18,648 nucleotides of DNA from UBA6263 sp049305865 (GCA_049305865.1 JBAQPP010000022.1:1-18648), one strand, 5' to 3'. Positions 8,488 through 17,321 are shown, counted from the first letter of the stretch. Numbers and translations are program-made. Notes: generated by a model from the sequence alone, not told the origin.

Positions 8488-9504
8488 ATGGAAGAAAAAA
8501 ATAATTATAAACAATCTAGAAAGAGTAAAAAATTTTGGGTTTTAAATATTATTATATTATTTTGTGCTGTAGTTATTTGAATATTTTTGGGACAAAAATG
8601 ATTTTGAGTTAAGAAAGGCATATGACCATGACTTACCAATCCTATTCTCAATACTAGTATAGGAGAGAATTTGATGAATAACAAAAACATCAACCTGGAA
8701 TACTATTTGAATGATTATGAAAGAGTTAAGATAGCTAATGGAGATATTACAGACTTATCTGTATATTTTAGAAATTTTAATAATGGTAATCGATTTTGAG
8801 TAAAAGAGAAAGCATTGTTTTCTCCTGCAAGTTTGATGAAATTACCACTTTTGCTAGCTTATTTCAAAAAGGATGAAACGGAAAATTGATTTTTACAGAG
8901 AAAATTGATTTTTACAAAGAATTGAACAAGTGATAATTACAAACAAAATATAATGCCAAGTAAAAGATTACAAGTAGGTAAAGAATACAAACTTATTGAT
9001 ATCATTAACCAAATGATAGAATATTCAGATAATGAGGCGTCTATTTTCCTAGAAAAAAATATTGAAATCGATGAATTTAAAAGGGTTTTTACTGATATAT
9101 GAATAGAATTTCCTCCAATTACTGACTGACAGTTTGATAACAATATAAGAGTAGTTGATTATTCATCTTTTTTTAGAGTCTTGTTTAATTCATCGTATCT
9201 TAATAGAGAAAACTCTGAAAAGGTTTTGAATATGTTAACCAAGACCAAATTTAAAGATTGATTGGTCGCTGGTATTTCGGATGAGAATATATTAATTTCT
9301 CATAAATTTGGTGAAAGATCAATATTTTGAAATAATTGAATTGAAAGAAAACAGTTACACGATTGTTGAATTGTTTACTATCCTGATCATCCATATCTAT
9401 TGTGTATAATGACTAGATGATATGATCGGAATAAGCTAAAATCAGTTTTACAAGAAGTTTCAAGTATAGTTTTTGAAAAAGTTGATGATACTTATAATAA
9501 TTAA
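8488..9504 (+). CDS. Membrane-anchored class A beta-lactamase/PBP-like serine hydrolase
   Basis: 338 residues with UGA as Gly. A basic cytoplasmic start is followed by a membrane anchor at about residues 18-36 and then an extracytoplasmic domain. It shows the three active-site motifs of the serine beta-lactamase/DD-peptidase fold: SxxK as S115-L-M-K118 in SPASLMKLPLLLAYF, SDN at 180-182 in YSDNEAS, and KFG at 273-275 in place of KTG. A role in peptidoglycan peptide trimming is as likely as beta-lactam hydrolysis. A 19-bp out-of-frame tandem repeat lies at 8881-8916. It starts 15 bp after gpmI, so it is almost surely co-transcribed. Confidence 0.82.
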
Positions 9505-9566
9505 TATCGTAATAAATCAATAATTTAAAAAGATTAATGTTTTTTTTAGTATTATAAAATAAAATA

Positions 9567-10820
9567 ATGTATAAAATTCAGAACGTTCACGCACGTGAAG
9601 TATTGGATTCTAGAGGGAATCCAACAATAGAAGTGGATTTAAGTTTGGAGAATTGAAGTATGTGAAGAGCTATTGTACCATCATGAGCATCTACATGAAT
9701 ACATGAAGCACTGGAACTTAGAGATGAGGATCCTACAAGATATCTTGGTAAATGAGTTTTAAAAGCAGTTAGTAACGTAAATAATATTATAAAACAAGAG
9801 ATCGAAAGTAAAGAATTTGATAATTATGAGACTTTAGATAGGTTTTTGTTAAATCTAGATTGAACTCCAAATAAATCTAAACTATGAGCAAATGCGATAC
9901 TCGGTGTTTCTATGGCATTTGTAGTAGCATGTGCAAACAGTGAGTGAAAGTGGATTTATGAATATATAAATGATGGTAAATGAAATACTCTACCTTATCC
10001 TATGATGAATATTTTAAATTGATGATCTCATGCTGACAATAATGTAGATATACAAGAGTTTATGATAGTACCAGTATGAGCTAGTAATTTCCATGAAGCA
10101 ATCAGGATGTGAGCTGAAGTATTTCATAATCTAAAGAAAATATTAAAAGGGAAATGAATGATAACATCAGTATGAGATGAATGATGATACGCGCCAAATT
10201 TAGGATCTAATGAAGAAGCTTTCCAAATCATTATGGAAGCTATTGAAAAAGCTGGTCATGAATGAAAGATTAAACTTGCTATCGATGCCGCTGCCTCAGA
10301 ATTTTATAAAGATTGAAAATATATATTTGCATGAGAAAATAAAATAATGAGTCACAGCGAGCTTACTGATGTATATGAACAATGGATATCTAAATATCCT
10401 ATTATGTCTATAGAAGACTGACATGCTGAAGATGATTTTGATTGATGGAAAGAAATGACGATTAGACTATGAGAAAAAATAATGATAGTTTGAGATGATT
10501 TATTTGTGACTAATATTGAAAGACTTGAGATGTGAATCAAAGAAAAGATGGCAAATTCTATACTTATAAAATTAAATCAAATCTGATCTGTAAGTGAAAC
10601 TATAAGTGCTATAAATATGGCCAGTCAAAACTGAATGAAAGCAATCGTATCTCATAGATCGTGAGAGACCGAAGATACTTTTATAGCTGATCTTGTTGTA
10701 TCTTTGAATACATGATTTATAAAGACCTGATCTGCATCTAGAACAGATAGAATATGTAAATATAACCAACTAATGAGAATAGAAGAAAAATTGTGAGATA
10801 AAGCAAAGTATGGTAGATAA
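9567..10820 (+). CDS. eno: Enolase
   Basis: 417 residues with UGA as Gly, ATG to TAA; the usual length is 410-430. It converts 2-phosphoglycerate to phosphoenolpyruvate. Nearly every family signature is present: AREVLDSRGNPTIEV, VPSGASTGIHEALELRD, VGASNFHEAIRMGAEVFH, VGDEGGYAPNLGSNEEAF (202-219), SIEDGHAEDDFDGW, VGDDLFVTN, Lys335 in ILIKLNQIGSVSET, VSHRSGETEDTFIADL and KTGSASRTDRICKYNQL. By hand count 31 glycines are UGA and 8 are GGN. This gene is therefore the clearest proof of the code, because the UGA codons fall on invariant glycines of a very conserved enzyme. It follows the PBP-like gene by 62 bp. Confidence 0.98.
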
Positions 10821-10833
10821 TAAAAAAAAATAT

Positions 10834-10949
10834 ACTGTCATTTAGACTCTTTCACTGTCATTTCGACCGCAGCAGAGAAATCTCTTAGTATATCTAGAGA
10901 TATCTCGCTTCACTCGATATGACAAGTAGCTCGAGATGACAGTTTTTTT
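10834..10949. repeat. Palindromic interspersed repeat that also serves as enolase terminator
   Basis: ACTGTCAT at 10854-10861 (and again at 10834-10841) pairs with ATGACAGT at 10936-10943. The interior is an imperfect palindrome: TGTCATTTCGACCG...GAGAAATCTC mirrors GAGATATCTCG...TCGATATGACA. The right end runs into seven T, so on the plus strand it can terminate the enolase transcript. The sequence type (TGTCATTTCGACCG.AGC with GAGAAATCTC) resembles REP/MITE-like palindromes I recall from many bacterial genomes; that link is from memory and unverified. It is more GC-rich than its surroundings. Confidence 0.65.
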
Positions 10950-10951
10950 AT

Positions 10952-10983
10952 AAAAAAATTCTTTGGATAAAAACCCAAAGAAT
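10952..10983 (-). terminator. Terminator of the two small basic-protein genes
   Basis: Perfect 9-bp stem ATTCTTTGG (10958-10966) with CCAAAGAAT (10975-10983). On the minus strand it is followed by seven T, 20 bases after the TAA at 11006-11004. Confidence 0.85.
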
Positions 10984-11003
10984 CTTAGATGGAATGAAAT
11001 AGT

Positions 11004-11309
11004 TTATCATTCCCAATAATAAGTTTTAATAGTCACCTGTACTCTGTGTTCTTCACGACACTCATACATGCCAGAAGAACTACCCACTGATATACTTCTG
11101 TGGCAAACAGGACAGTATATTGTGCTATACTTAGCTACTTTCCCAGGATAAGTATAAGTTTTGGGTGGTTTATTTTTTTTGCCAGCGTTTAGGAGCGCAA
11201 TTCTACGTCCTTTTGTCTTACTCCGTGAAACGATTTCTCCAGTTTGGTTACAGCGAAACCGACCTCTTGAAATCGGTTGAAATGTTACCTTGTCATAAGT
11301 TTTTTCCAT
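11004..11309 (-). CDS. Small basic protein with a possible zinc-ribbon
   Basis: Not recognised. About 101 residues, strongly basic. Cysteines occur in RFRCNQTGE, YCPVCHRS and YECREEH; the CPVC pair plus a later Cys/His suggests a zinc-binding ribbon (inference). All internal glycines are GGN. The frame reads ...YYWE, then TGA, then TAA. In this organism the TGA adds one Gly before the real stop, whereas in a standard-code donor TGA would have been the stop. It is the second gene of a two-gene unit, 31 bp after the 83-residue gene, with a strong terminator behind it. Confidence 0.65.
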
Positions 11310-11340
11310 AAAATTAGTTTTTGTTTTGTGTTAATAATTT

Positions 11341-11592
11341 TTATGTTTTGGGTGTGTGCGTATTTGGAATATAACATATACGCTGCAGTTCATAGGAAAC
11401 TCCTTCCTCCCATTTTTTAGGAAGAATGTAATGGTAATTTGAGAAGTCTTTTCCCATAAAAAATTCAGTTAAGATAGTTCTTTCTTCCTTTTTAATACAC
11501 ATGCGGGGGCGAAAAACTTTTACTATTCTGTAACGTCTTCCGGCTCTTATGTGAAAATGGCCTACAATGTAGTGTCTAAATGTTTTTTTCAT
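11341..11592 (-). CDS. Small basic protein of unknown function
   Basis: Not recognised. 83 residues, ATG to TAA, rich in Arg and Lys (for example RAGRRYRIVKVFRPRMC) and aromatic residues, with no membrane segment. All glycines are GGN, and the gene is less A+T rich than the SbcC gene on the other side. It is first in a unit with the possible zinc-ribbon protein. Basic character and small size would fit nucleic-acid binding, but nothing in the sequence proves it. Confidence 0.6.
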   Translation of the reverse strand: MKKTFRHYIVGHFHIRAGRRYRIVKVFRPRMCIKKEERTILTEFFMGKDFSNYHYILPKKWEEGVSYELQRICYIPNTHTPKT

Positions 11593-11617
11593 GAAGTTTA
11601 ATTTTTGTTGTTTTGTT

Positions 11618-11645
11618 GTTTTATATATTTTATAAATAAAGTCAA
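11618..11645 (-). promoter_or_regulatory. Tentative promoter of the small basic-protein unit
   Basis: Minus strand TTGACT (11645-11640). The -10 is either TAAAAC after 16 bp or TATAAA after 14 bp, so the -35 is good but the -10 is ambiguous. It lies in the region shared with the divergently transcribed SbcC-like gene. Confidence 0.35.
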
Positions 11646-11729
11646 ATATAACTATTTTTCATAATAGCTTGAAAAAAAACAATATTACTTTAATTTATAA
11701 TTTAACATTTATAATGTGTAATTAATATA

Positions 11730-14234
11730 GTGGATTTAATAGCAGTATCGTACAAAAATATATGACCCTTTAAAGACAGATTGATCAGCATTTTTTTTGA
11801 TAATGGGAAATACTTGATTAAATCACCCATAGGAACTTGAAAGAGTTTTCTGTTTTTTGATGGTCCAATGTATGGATTATACAAATATTCTAGTAGGAAT
11901 ATGCTCAATATAGCAAGCAAAGAATGATTTATAAAATTACTTTGGGATTTTGAAGGAGAGAAATTTTTGTTAATAAGGAAACTTATAAAATGAAAATCTA
12001 AGGATAGTTGTCAATCAGGATTATTTAAGATAGATGGGCTGGATGTGACTAATTTTGCAAAGAAATTTGATGGTAAAATAATAAATGAAAATATAGATAT
12101 ACAAGAAATATTACAAAACGACAAGACAATAAATATTGAAGAAATAAAATTTAAAAATGAAACAGATTTACAATTACATTTGACTAGCTTCTTGGAGCCT
12201 AGAGAGGTATTTTTGAGTACGGTTTTTCTGATGCAAGATAATGATAATATATTTGAAATGGTACCAGCAGAAAGATTGAATGTTTTAAAAAATGTATTTG
12301 GACTGATTTGAATAGACGAAGCTAAGGAAAAAATAATGGAGAAAAAAAGAGAGGTCGTAGCCCAGATAAAAGCCAATGAAGACAGTAGTAAATATGATTT
12401 TAAATTAAGAAAGTTAATTGAAGAATATTTGCAGTGATTTGAAGAATTGAATAATGTAAGTTTAGAACGAATAAATCTGAACGAATATAGAGAATTTTTG
12501 GATGATATGAAGATGATAAAAGATAAAATAAATGCTAACGAATTTGAAGTATGAAATTTTCCTGTAGGGTTAAATAAAATTTTGGATGAAAAAATTGAGA
12601 TAGCAAAAAATGAATATAACAAAATATTAAATCAAAAAGAAAGTTTGATCAAAAATAAAGAAGAAATACAATCTCAAGAAAAATTATTAAATAAAGAAAA
12701 GCTTGAAATTGCCAATACTGCAAAAATATTTGAAGAAAAAATAGAATCTCTTGATAAGATCCAAATGGATAAATTTAAAAAACAAAAGATAGAAATACAA
12801 TCTGATATAGAAAAAATTAACGAACAAGTGAAAGAAATGAAGTCAAAATTAAATGAATTATGAGAAGAAGGGAAATGAATCTGAGATGATGCAAATATAT
12901 GAGACTATTATAATTTAGTACAAGATCTTGTAAGTAAATGAAGTTTATATAAAGCACAAAAAGACTGATTAGAAGCAGATATTAAGAATATAGCAATTTT
13001 AAAAGAAAAAGAGATAGATAGTTTAAAAAATGAAATGAAAAATCTCGAAGAAAAAAAATCCATGAGAGATGAAGAGATAAAAAAACTAAATCAAAGTATA
13101 GAAATATTTGAAAAGAATATGCAAGAACAGGAGATATTTGAATGTGAAAAAATATGAACACACTGCCCTTTTATCAAAGTAATAAATAAAAAAACTTTTG
13201 ATAATCTACAGGAACAAAAGGATAAGCTGTATGCAGAGAAAGAACATTTAGAAATGAGATTAAAAGAAGAAAATATCCAAACTAAGATAAGAAATGTAAT
13301 ATCAAAGATTCAAGAGATTGAAAAAGAAAATTGAGATAGTGGAAGGACGAAGGATATTAAAATAACTCAGGATAAGATTGATTCAATAAAAGATTTTTTA
13401 AATAAGATTGATTATAAAAAAATATGAGAAATATATAGGGAATATAAAAATTTTGATAAGGAACTGAAAAAATTAGACAAAGAAATAAATAATCTAGAAA
13501 TAGAATTTAATAAACTGCAAGAGTATAAAATCGAAGTAGAAAAAAATAAAGTCAGGATAGAAAATATTGATTCTAAGATAAAAGAAATAAGATTAAAAAT
13601 ACAAGACATAGATGAAGAAGTGGAACAAATCGAACGTCAGATAACTAAATCAGACTTTGAAAGTGTAAAAAAAATTGAAAGAATAAATGTTCAAATGAAA
13701 GAGAATATCCGTGATATAGGTAGTTTAGTAGAAGAATTTAAAAAATCTAAAATACATATTAAAAAACTTCAAGAAGAAGAAAAGATATTGAATAATCTAT
13801 ACCAGATTTTTTCAAGAGAACTTTTACTTGTTGTCTTACAAGATTCTCTTCCTATATTAAATGATATTATAAATAGCTTTTTGAGCCAAGTGGTAGATTA
13901 TCAGATAAATTTTGATTTAAATAAATCTGACTCAGAAAAACTTGAACTTGATATCAAAATATTGGATGATAAATGATCTAGAGACGTCAAAAGTCTCAGT
14001 GGATGACAAAGAATCATCTTAAAATTAGTACGAATGCTTGCTATTTCCAGCTATATCCGCTCCTCTATTTTATTTCTAGATGAAACCATAAATAATCTTG
14101 ATGCTGATACAGTATGAAAAGTAGCTGATATGCTTGAAGATTTTGTAAAATCTAGAAATATGAAATTTTTTGTAGTCACTCATAGTCAACAAATCCAAGA
14201 TATGAAAATACGAGACCAAACTATAAGTATTTAA
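11730..14234 (+). CDS. sbcC: SbcC/Rad50-like ATPase with long coiled coil
   Basis: 834 residues with UGA as Gly. The frame has no ATG near its 5' end; GTG at 11730 gives MDLIAVSYKNIGPF, which matches the start of this family. It has an N-terminal ATPase half with Walker A SPIGTGKS (32-39); a coiled coil of very Lys/Glu-rich sequence (about 290-700); a central pair C472/C479 (CEKIGTHCPF) at the place of the zinc hook; then signature SLSGGQ (755-760), Walker B ILFLDET with D784 and E785, D-loop NNLDAD and His in VVTHS. Such proteins act with the SbcD/Mre11 nuclease on DNA ends; no sbcD is in the window. Two changes are notable: Ser instead of Gly at the first Walker A position, and CxxxxxxC instead of CxxC in the hook. 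UGA encodes the Gly before the Walker A Lys and one Gly of LSGGQ. Confidence 0.88.
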
Positions 14235-14248
14235 ATATATAAAGTTTT

Positions 14249-14276
14249 TTGCAAATTTTTTAAATCTAGTTATAAT
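14249..14276 (+). promoter_or_regulatory. Promoter of the HIT hydrolase gene
   Basis: TTGCAA (14249-14254), a 16-bp spacer, then TATAAT (14271-14276). The leader would be about 23 nt. It lies wholly in the gap after the SbcC-like gene. Confidence 0.65.
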
Positions 14277-14305
14277 ATTTTTGTTTAAATTGGAAATAAT
14301 ATAAT

Positions 14306-14755
14306 ATGGCTAGATACTTAGATATGGTAAAAAAATTTGATAAAAAGCATTTTTGTCCTTTTTGTAATGAAAATAGAGAGGATATTTTGGAAAATAGAAA
14401 ATATTTTTATGTAATCCCCGCTCGTTCTCCTTATACACCAGATCATATTTTGATAGTTCCTAAAAGACATGTATGCTTACTAAAAGCACTCGAACATAAG
14501 GAACTTATACAGATGTTTGAACTTGTCGCTAAATGGGATAAAAAACTTCGTAAATACCATAAAAATATAAGTCTGCTTCTTAGAGATGGTCTATCAAAGC
14601 AGAAAGTTTGAAAATCTGTAAATCACATGCATTTTCACCTTATACCAGATCATATAGTCTACGTAATGGACGATAGAGACTCTGAAAATCGCGATTTTTA
14701 TAATGAAAAAGATTATAAAGAATTAGCTGAAGATATAAGAAAAAAATATAAATAA
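14306..14755 (+). CDS. HIT-family nucleotide hydrolase/transferase
   Basis: 149 residues with one UGA codon (Gly103). The histidine triad is H107-x-H109-x-H111 in VNHMHFHLIP, with the central His as nucleophile. A Cys pair, C17 and C20 in FCPFC, may bind a structural zinc. TPDHILIVPKRH fits the conserved strand before the helix in HIT proteins. Members act on adenylylated or dinucleoside polyphosphate substrates; the exact substrate is not visible. The start is the first ATG after the promoter and has no Shine-Dalgarno motif. Confidence 0.88.
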
Positions 14756-14771
14756 ATTTTCTATAAATTAG

Positions 14772-14795
14772 AAGAATATCTCTATTCTTTATAAT
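14772..14795 (+). terminator. Weak terminator candidate after the HIT gene
   Basis: 7-bp A/T-rich stem AAGAATA (14772-14778) with TATTCTT (14783-14789) and loop TCTC, followed by only a short T/A-rich tail. The remaining gap to 14900 holds an A/T-rich leader with a GAGAATA...TATTCTC inverted pair at 14870-14890 and no gene that I can support. Confidence 0.35.
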
Positions 14796-14900
14796 ATTTG
14801 TAACGTTTGTCAATCTATAGTTTAATTTATACCAAGGTAAAATTGGATAAATACGTATTTGAGAATAGAATTAAAGTATATTTTATTCTCAATTGTACAA

Positions 14901-16832
14901 ATGAAGAAATTTTGAATTTATATGTTTATAATTTTAGGACTAACTATAGGATTTGTAAAATGACAAGAATCCTATCAATCTCAAGAAAACTTGGATAATT
15001 TTGATGAAAAATGAGCAGTCCAAAATATAAATGATTTAGAAAAGAGCGTAGACGATATAACACAGCAACTTTATGATTTGGATACAGCTGAAAAAAGCTG
15101 AGATAATTCTGTAATAAGTGAAAAATATAGAGAAGTCAGAGCTGAAATAGTTCGTGTAATAACTGATATCAATCAAACCACAAAAAAAGTAGCTAATACA
15201 CTCAGAAAGATAGCCGTATATAAAAAAGAAATTTTAAAAACAGCTGAAGAATTGAAAAATACAAGAGAATGAAAATGAGATACCAAAGAATATATTGAAC
15301 AATTTGCAAATTTTGCTTATAAACTAGATAATGAAATTTATAATAATCAAACAGATACTATAGATGATATAAAATTATTGGTAAAGTCTGATAATATTCC
15401 ACGTACACTTGTAGGTGAGAGTCTTGTAAGATCTATGTTATTACAATTCAACGAACTGATGTGAGATTTGGATACAAATGAAACTGATAAGTTAGAAAGG
15501 ATTAAAAAACTTAATCTTATGAAAATAGAAACAAAGAATGATATCAAGGATTATAATAGTCAACTAGATAGTTTACAACAAAAGAAAAATTATTTAGTCA
15601 GATTTATTGATCTTTATAAAAATAAACAATTGAAGAACAATAATTTTGAAAAAATATTAACAACTAGAAAAGATGTAGATGATATGATGATGCTTTTTGT
15701 GGATGATATAGTGAGAAAAGATTATAAAGTTTCTTTTAAAATAGATGATAAAATAAAATTATTGAATAAGATGCAAGATGATTCACTCAAAGAGACTTCT
15801 CCACTTGCTTGGCCATTATATCCTATTTATAAAATAGATAGTTATTTTGGAGATAAAGATTTTGAAAAACAATATTGAGTTCCCAATAGATGACTTTCTA
15901 TAGCTAGTTCACAGTGAACTCCTGTTTTTTCTGTGCGTGACTGAGTAGTATATCATGTATCAGATACAGATTGATTTGGTATCAATCGAGTAATGATAGT
16001 ACATATGAGATGATATGTCTCTGCATATATGTTTTTGAATAAGATAGACATAAAAGAATGAGATGTAATCAAGAGATGACAATTGATATGATATAGTGGC
16101 TGAGAGCCATGAACAAGATGAGCATGATTTGTATCCAATGGACCTAATCTATCTTTCATAACATTCAAAAACTGAGTAGCAATTGATCCTCTACCAGAAC
16201 TAGATTTGAGTGTAGTGCAGAATAAGGATGTATTACCTGATCAATATCTTGTAAAATATTTGAATGATAAATATGCTAGGCCTATAGATATTACAAACAT
16301 AGAATTTGCATCTGGAGATACACAACTAGAAAGAGCAGATGATTTCTTGAGTAGATATGGTGTAGGTATTTATAGAGAACTTGCTTTCTGGGAAGATGTG
16401 GTAAAAGATACCAATATAGATAGAGATGTTTCAATATGTATTGCATTTGCTGAAAGTACTCTGTGAAAATATCTAACTACTTCAAATAATATATGAAATG
16501 TATGAAATAATGATCGTGGAGATAGGATAGGTTATGGATGAGCTTTTGCTTGAGCAAGGATGATACCTTTGACATTGAATAATCAATTCTTGTGAAATTA
16601 TCATACTATCAAACAGTTATCAAGATATGGAAATGAGGATGGTAAAATATATGCATCTAGTCCTATCAATCGACAAACAAATGTTTTGAAATGTTTGAGT
16701 CAGATTAAAGGATATTACGTACCAGAAGATTTCCCATTTAGAACAGGATTAAATCCCAATATGTGGGATGAAAATAATGGAGATGAAAAAGATGCTATTA
16801 TGAGTGGAGCTAATGTTGTAGTGAAAAAATAA
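14901..16832 (+). CDS. Secreted wall protein: coiled coil, degenerate LytM/M23 domain, lysozyme-like domain
   Basis: 643 residues with UGA as Gly. The N-terminus is a short basic start plus a hydrophobic stretch (about 5-20), so a signal peptide or membrane anchor. Residues about 35-290 are a charged coiled coil. Residues about 304-440 have the M23/LytM layout (SYFGDKD, GTPVFSVRDGVVYHV, VMIVHMRGYVSAYM, IKEGDVIKRGQLIGYSG, GPNLSFITFKNG). However, the metal ligands are lost: the HxxxD site reads NRGLS and the HxH site reads NLS. This half is therefore probably an inactive regulator or wall binder, as in EnvC/NlpD-type proteins. Residues about 500-610 resemble a lytic transglycosylase/lysozyme, with Glu518 in AESTLGKYL as the likely catalytic acid and SNNIGNVGNNDRG after it. 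The gene ends at a strong terminator. Confidence 0.75.
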
Positions 16833-16854
16833 TATTTTTAATACATAAAATAAG

Positions 16855-16879
16855 AACCTGGTGATATACCAGGTTTTTT
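16855..16879 (+). terminator. Terminator of the LytM/lysozyme-like gene
   Basis: Perfect stem AACCTGG (16855-16861) with CCAGGTT (16869-16875), loop TGATATA, followed by a T-tract, 22 bases after the stop codon. Confidence 0.9.
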
Positions 16880-16881
16880 AA

Positions 16882-16909
16882 TTGACTTTTATCTAGATTT
16901 ATATATTTA
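16882..16909 (+). promoter_or_regulatory. Promoter of the small membrane protein gene
   Basis: TTGACT (16882-16887), a 16-bp spacer, then TATTTA (16904-16909), starting just after the preceding terminator. The -35 is good and the -10 is weaker. Confidence 0.45.
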
Positions 16910-16937
16910 TAGTAAACAAAACAAAAACATTTAGTCT

Positions 16938-17264
16938 ATGAACTGGGAAAAAATTGACGAAAGGTACAGGTATTTCAGTACCGTAATATGGGTTAATACA
17001 TTCGGTCTGATTTTTGAGATAATATCAATAATCAGGGACCAAGATAAGGGACAAAATGAGGAAGTAAAGGAATTTAACAACAAAGAACTCGAAAAAGCTA
17101 TAGCAAAACTGATGCTATTTGTGGGAGTTATTCTCGCTTGTATTTACCTATTATGGATTCAAGTCCTATTACTTCACATTATTTCTATCGCTCTCATTGT
17201 TTTGGGAATAGGTGGAAGGATAGTACAGGGTATCAAGACTTTTATAGACGAATTTATTGGTTAA
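16938..17264 (+). CDS. Small integral membrane protein, unknown function
   Basis: Not recognised. 108 residues, ATG to TAA, with no UGA codon; all glycines are GGN. Hydrophobic segments are at about 13-32 and 57-96 (long enough for two passes), separated by a charged loop rich in Asp, Glu, Lys and Gln. It is a single-gene unit with its own promoter and terminator. The lack of UGA and the TTGACT -35 are shared with the other UGA-free small genes in the window, which suggests a similar origin (inference). Confidence 0.7.
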   Translation: MNWEKIDERYRYFSTVIWVNTFGLIFEIISIIRDQDKGQNEEVKEFNNKELEKAIAKLMLFVGVILACIYLLWIQVLLLHIISIALIVLGIGGRIVQGIKTFIDEFIG

Positions 17265-17280
17265 TAACTAATAGAACAAG

Positions 17281-17311
17281 AGGATCTGATTTTTATCAGT
17301 TTCCTTTTTTT
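17281..17311 (+). terminator. Terminator of the small membrane protein gene
   Basis: Stem AGGA/TCCT plus CTGAT (17286-17290)/ATCAG (17295-17299) with a small bulge, followed by a run of T from 17304 to 17311. Confidence 0.7.
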
Positions 17312-17321
17312 GTTTGAAAAA

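Noticed and set aside
9567..10820. UGA read as tryptophan (Mycoplasma-type code) or as selenocysteine
   Set aside because: Enolase motifs such as GASTG and GDEGGY require Gly at the UGA positions, UGG is used for Trp, and the number and placement of UGA codons do not fit selenocysteine.
12011..12622. 203-codon minus-strand open frame inside the SbcC-like gene
   Set aside because: It lies antisense to a well-supported coiled-coil gene, is low-complexity Ser/Phe/Leu/Ile sequence typical of the complement of Lys/Glu-rich coding DNA, and has no family motif.
14807..14998. 63-codon plus-strand frame before the LytM/lysozyme-like gene
   Set aside because: It overlaps the signal-peptide region of the real gene in another frame, has no recognisable features and lacks its own terminator.
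548..16832. Massive gene decay: each metabolic gene broken by many in-frame UGA stops
   Set aside because: No frameshifts are needed, every interruption is UGA, never UAA or UAG, and the interruptions fall on conserved glycines. This is recoding, not pseudogenes.
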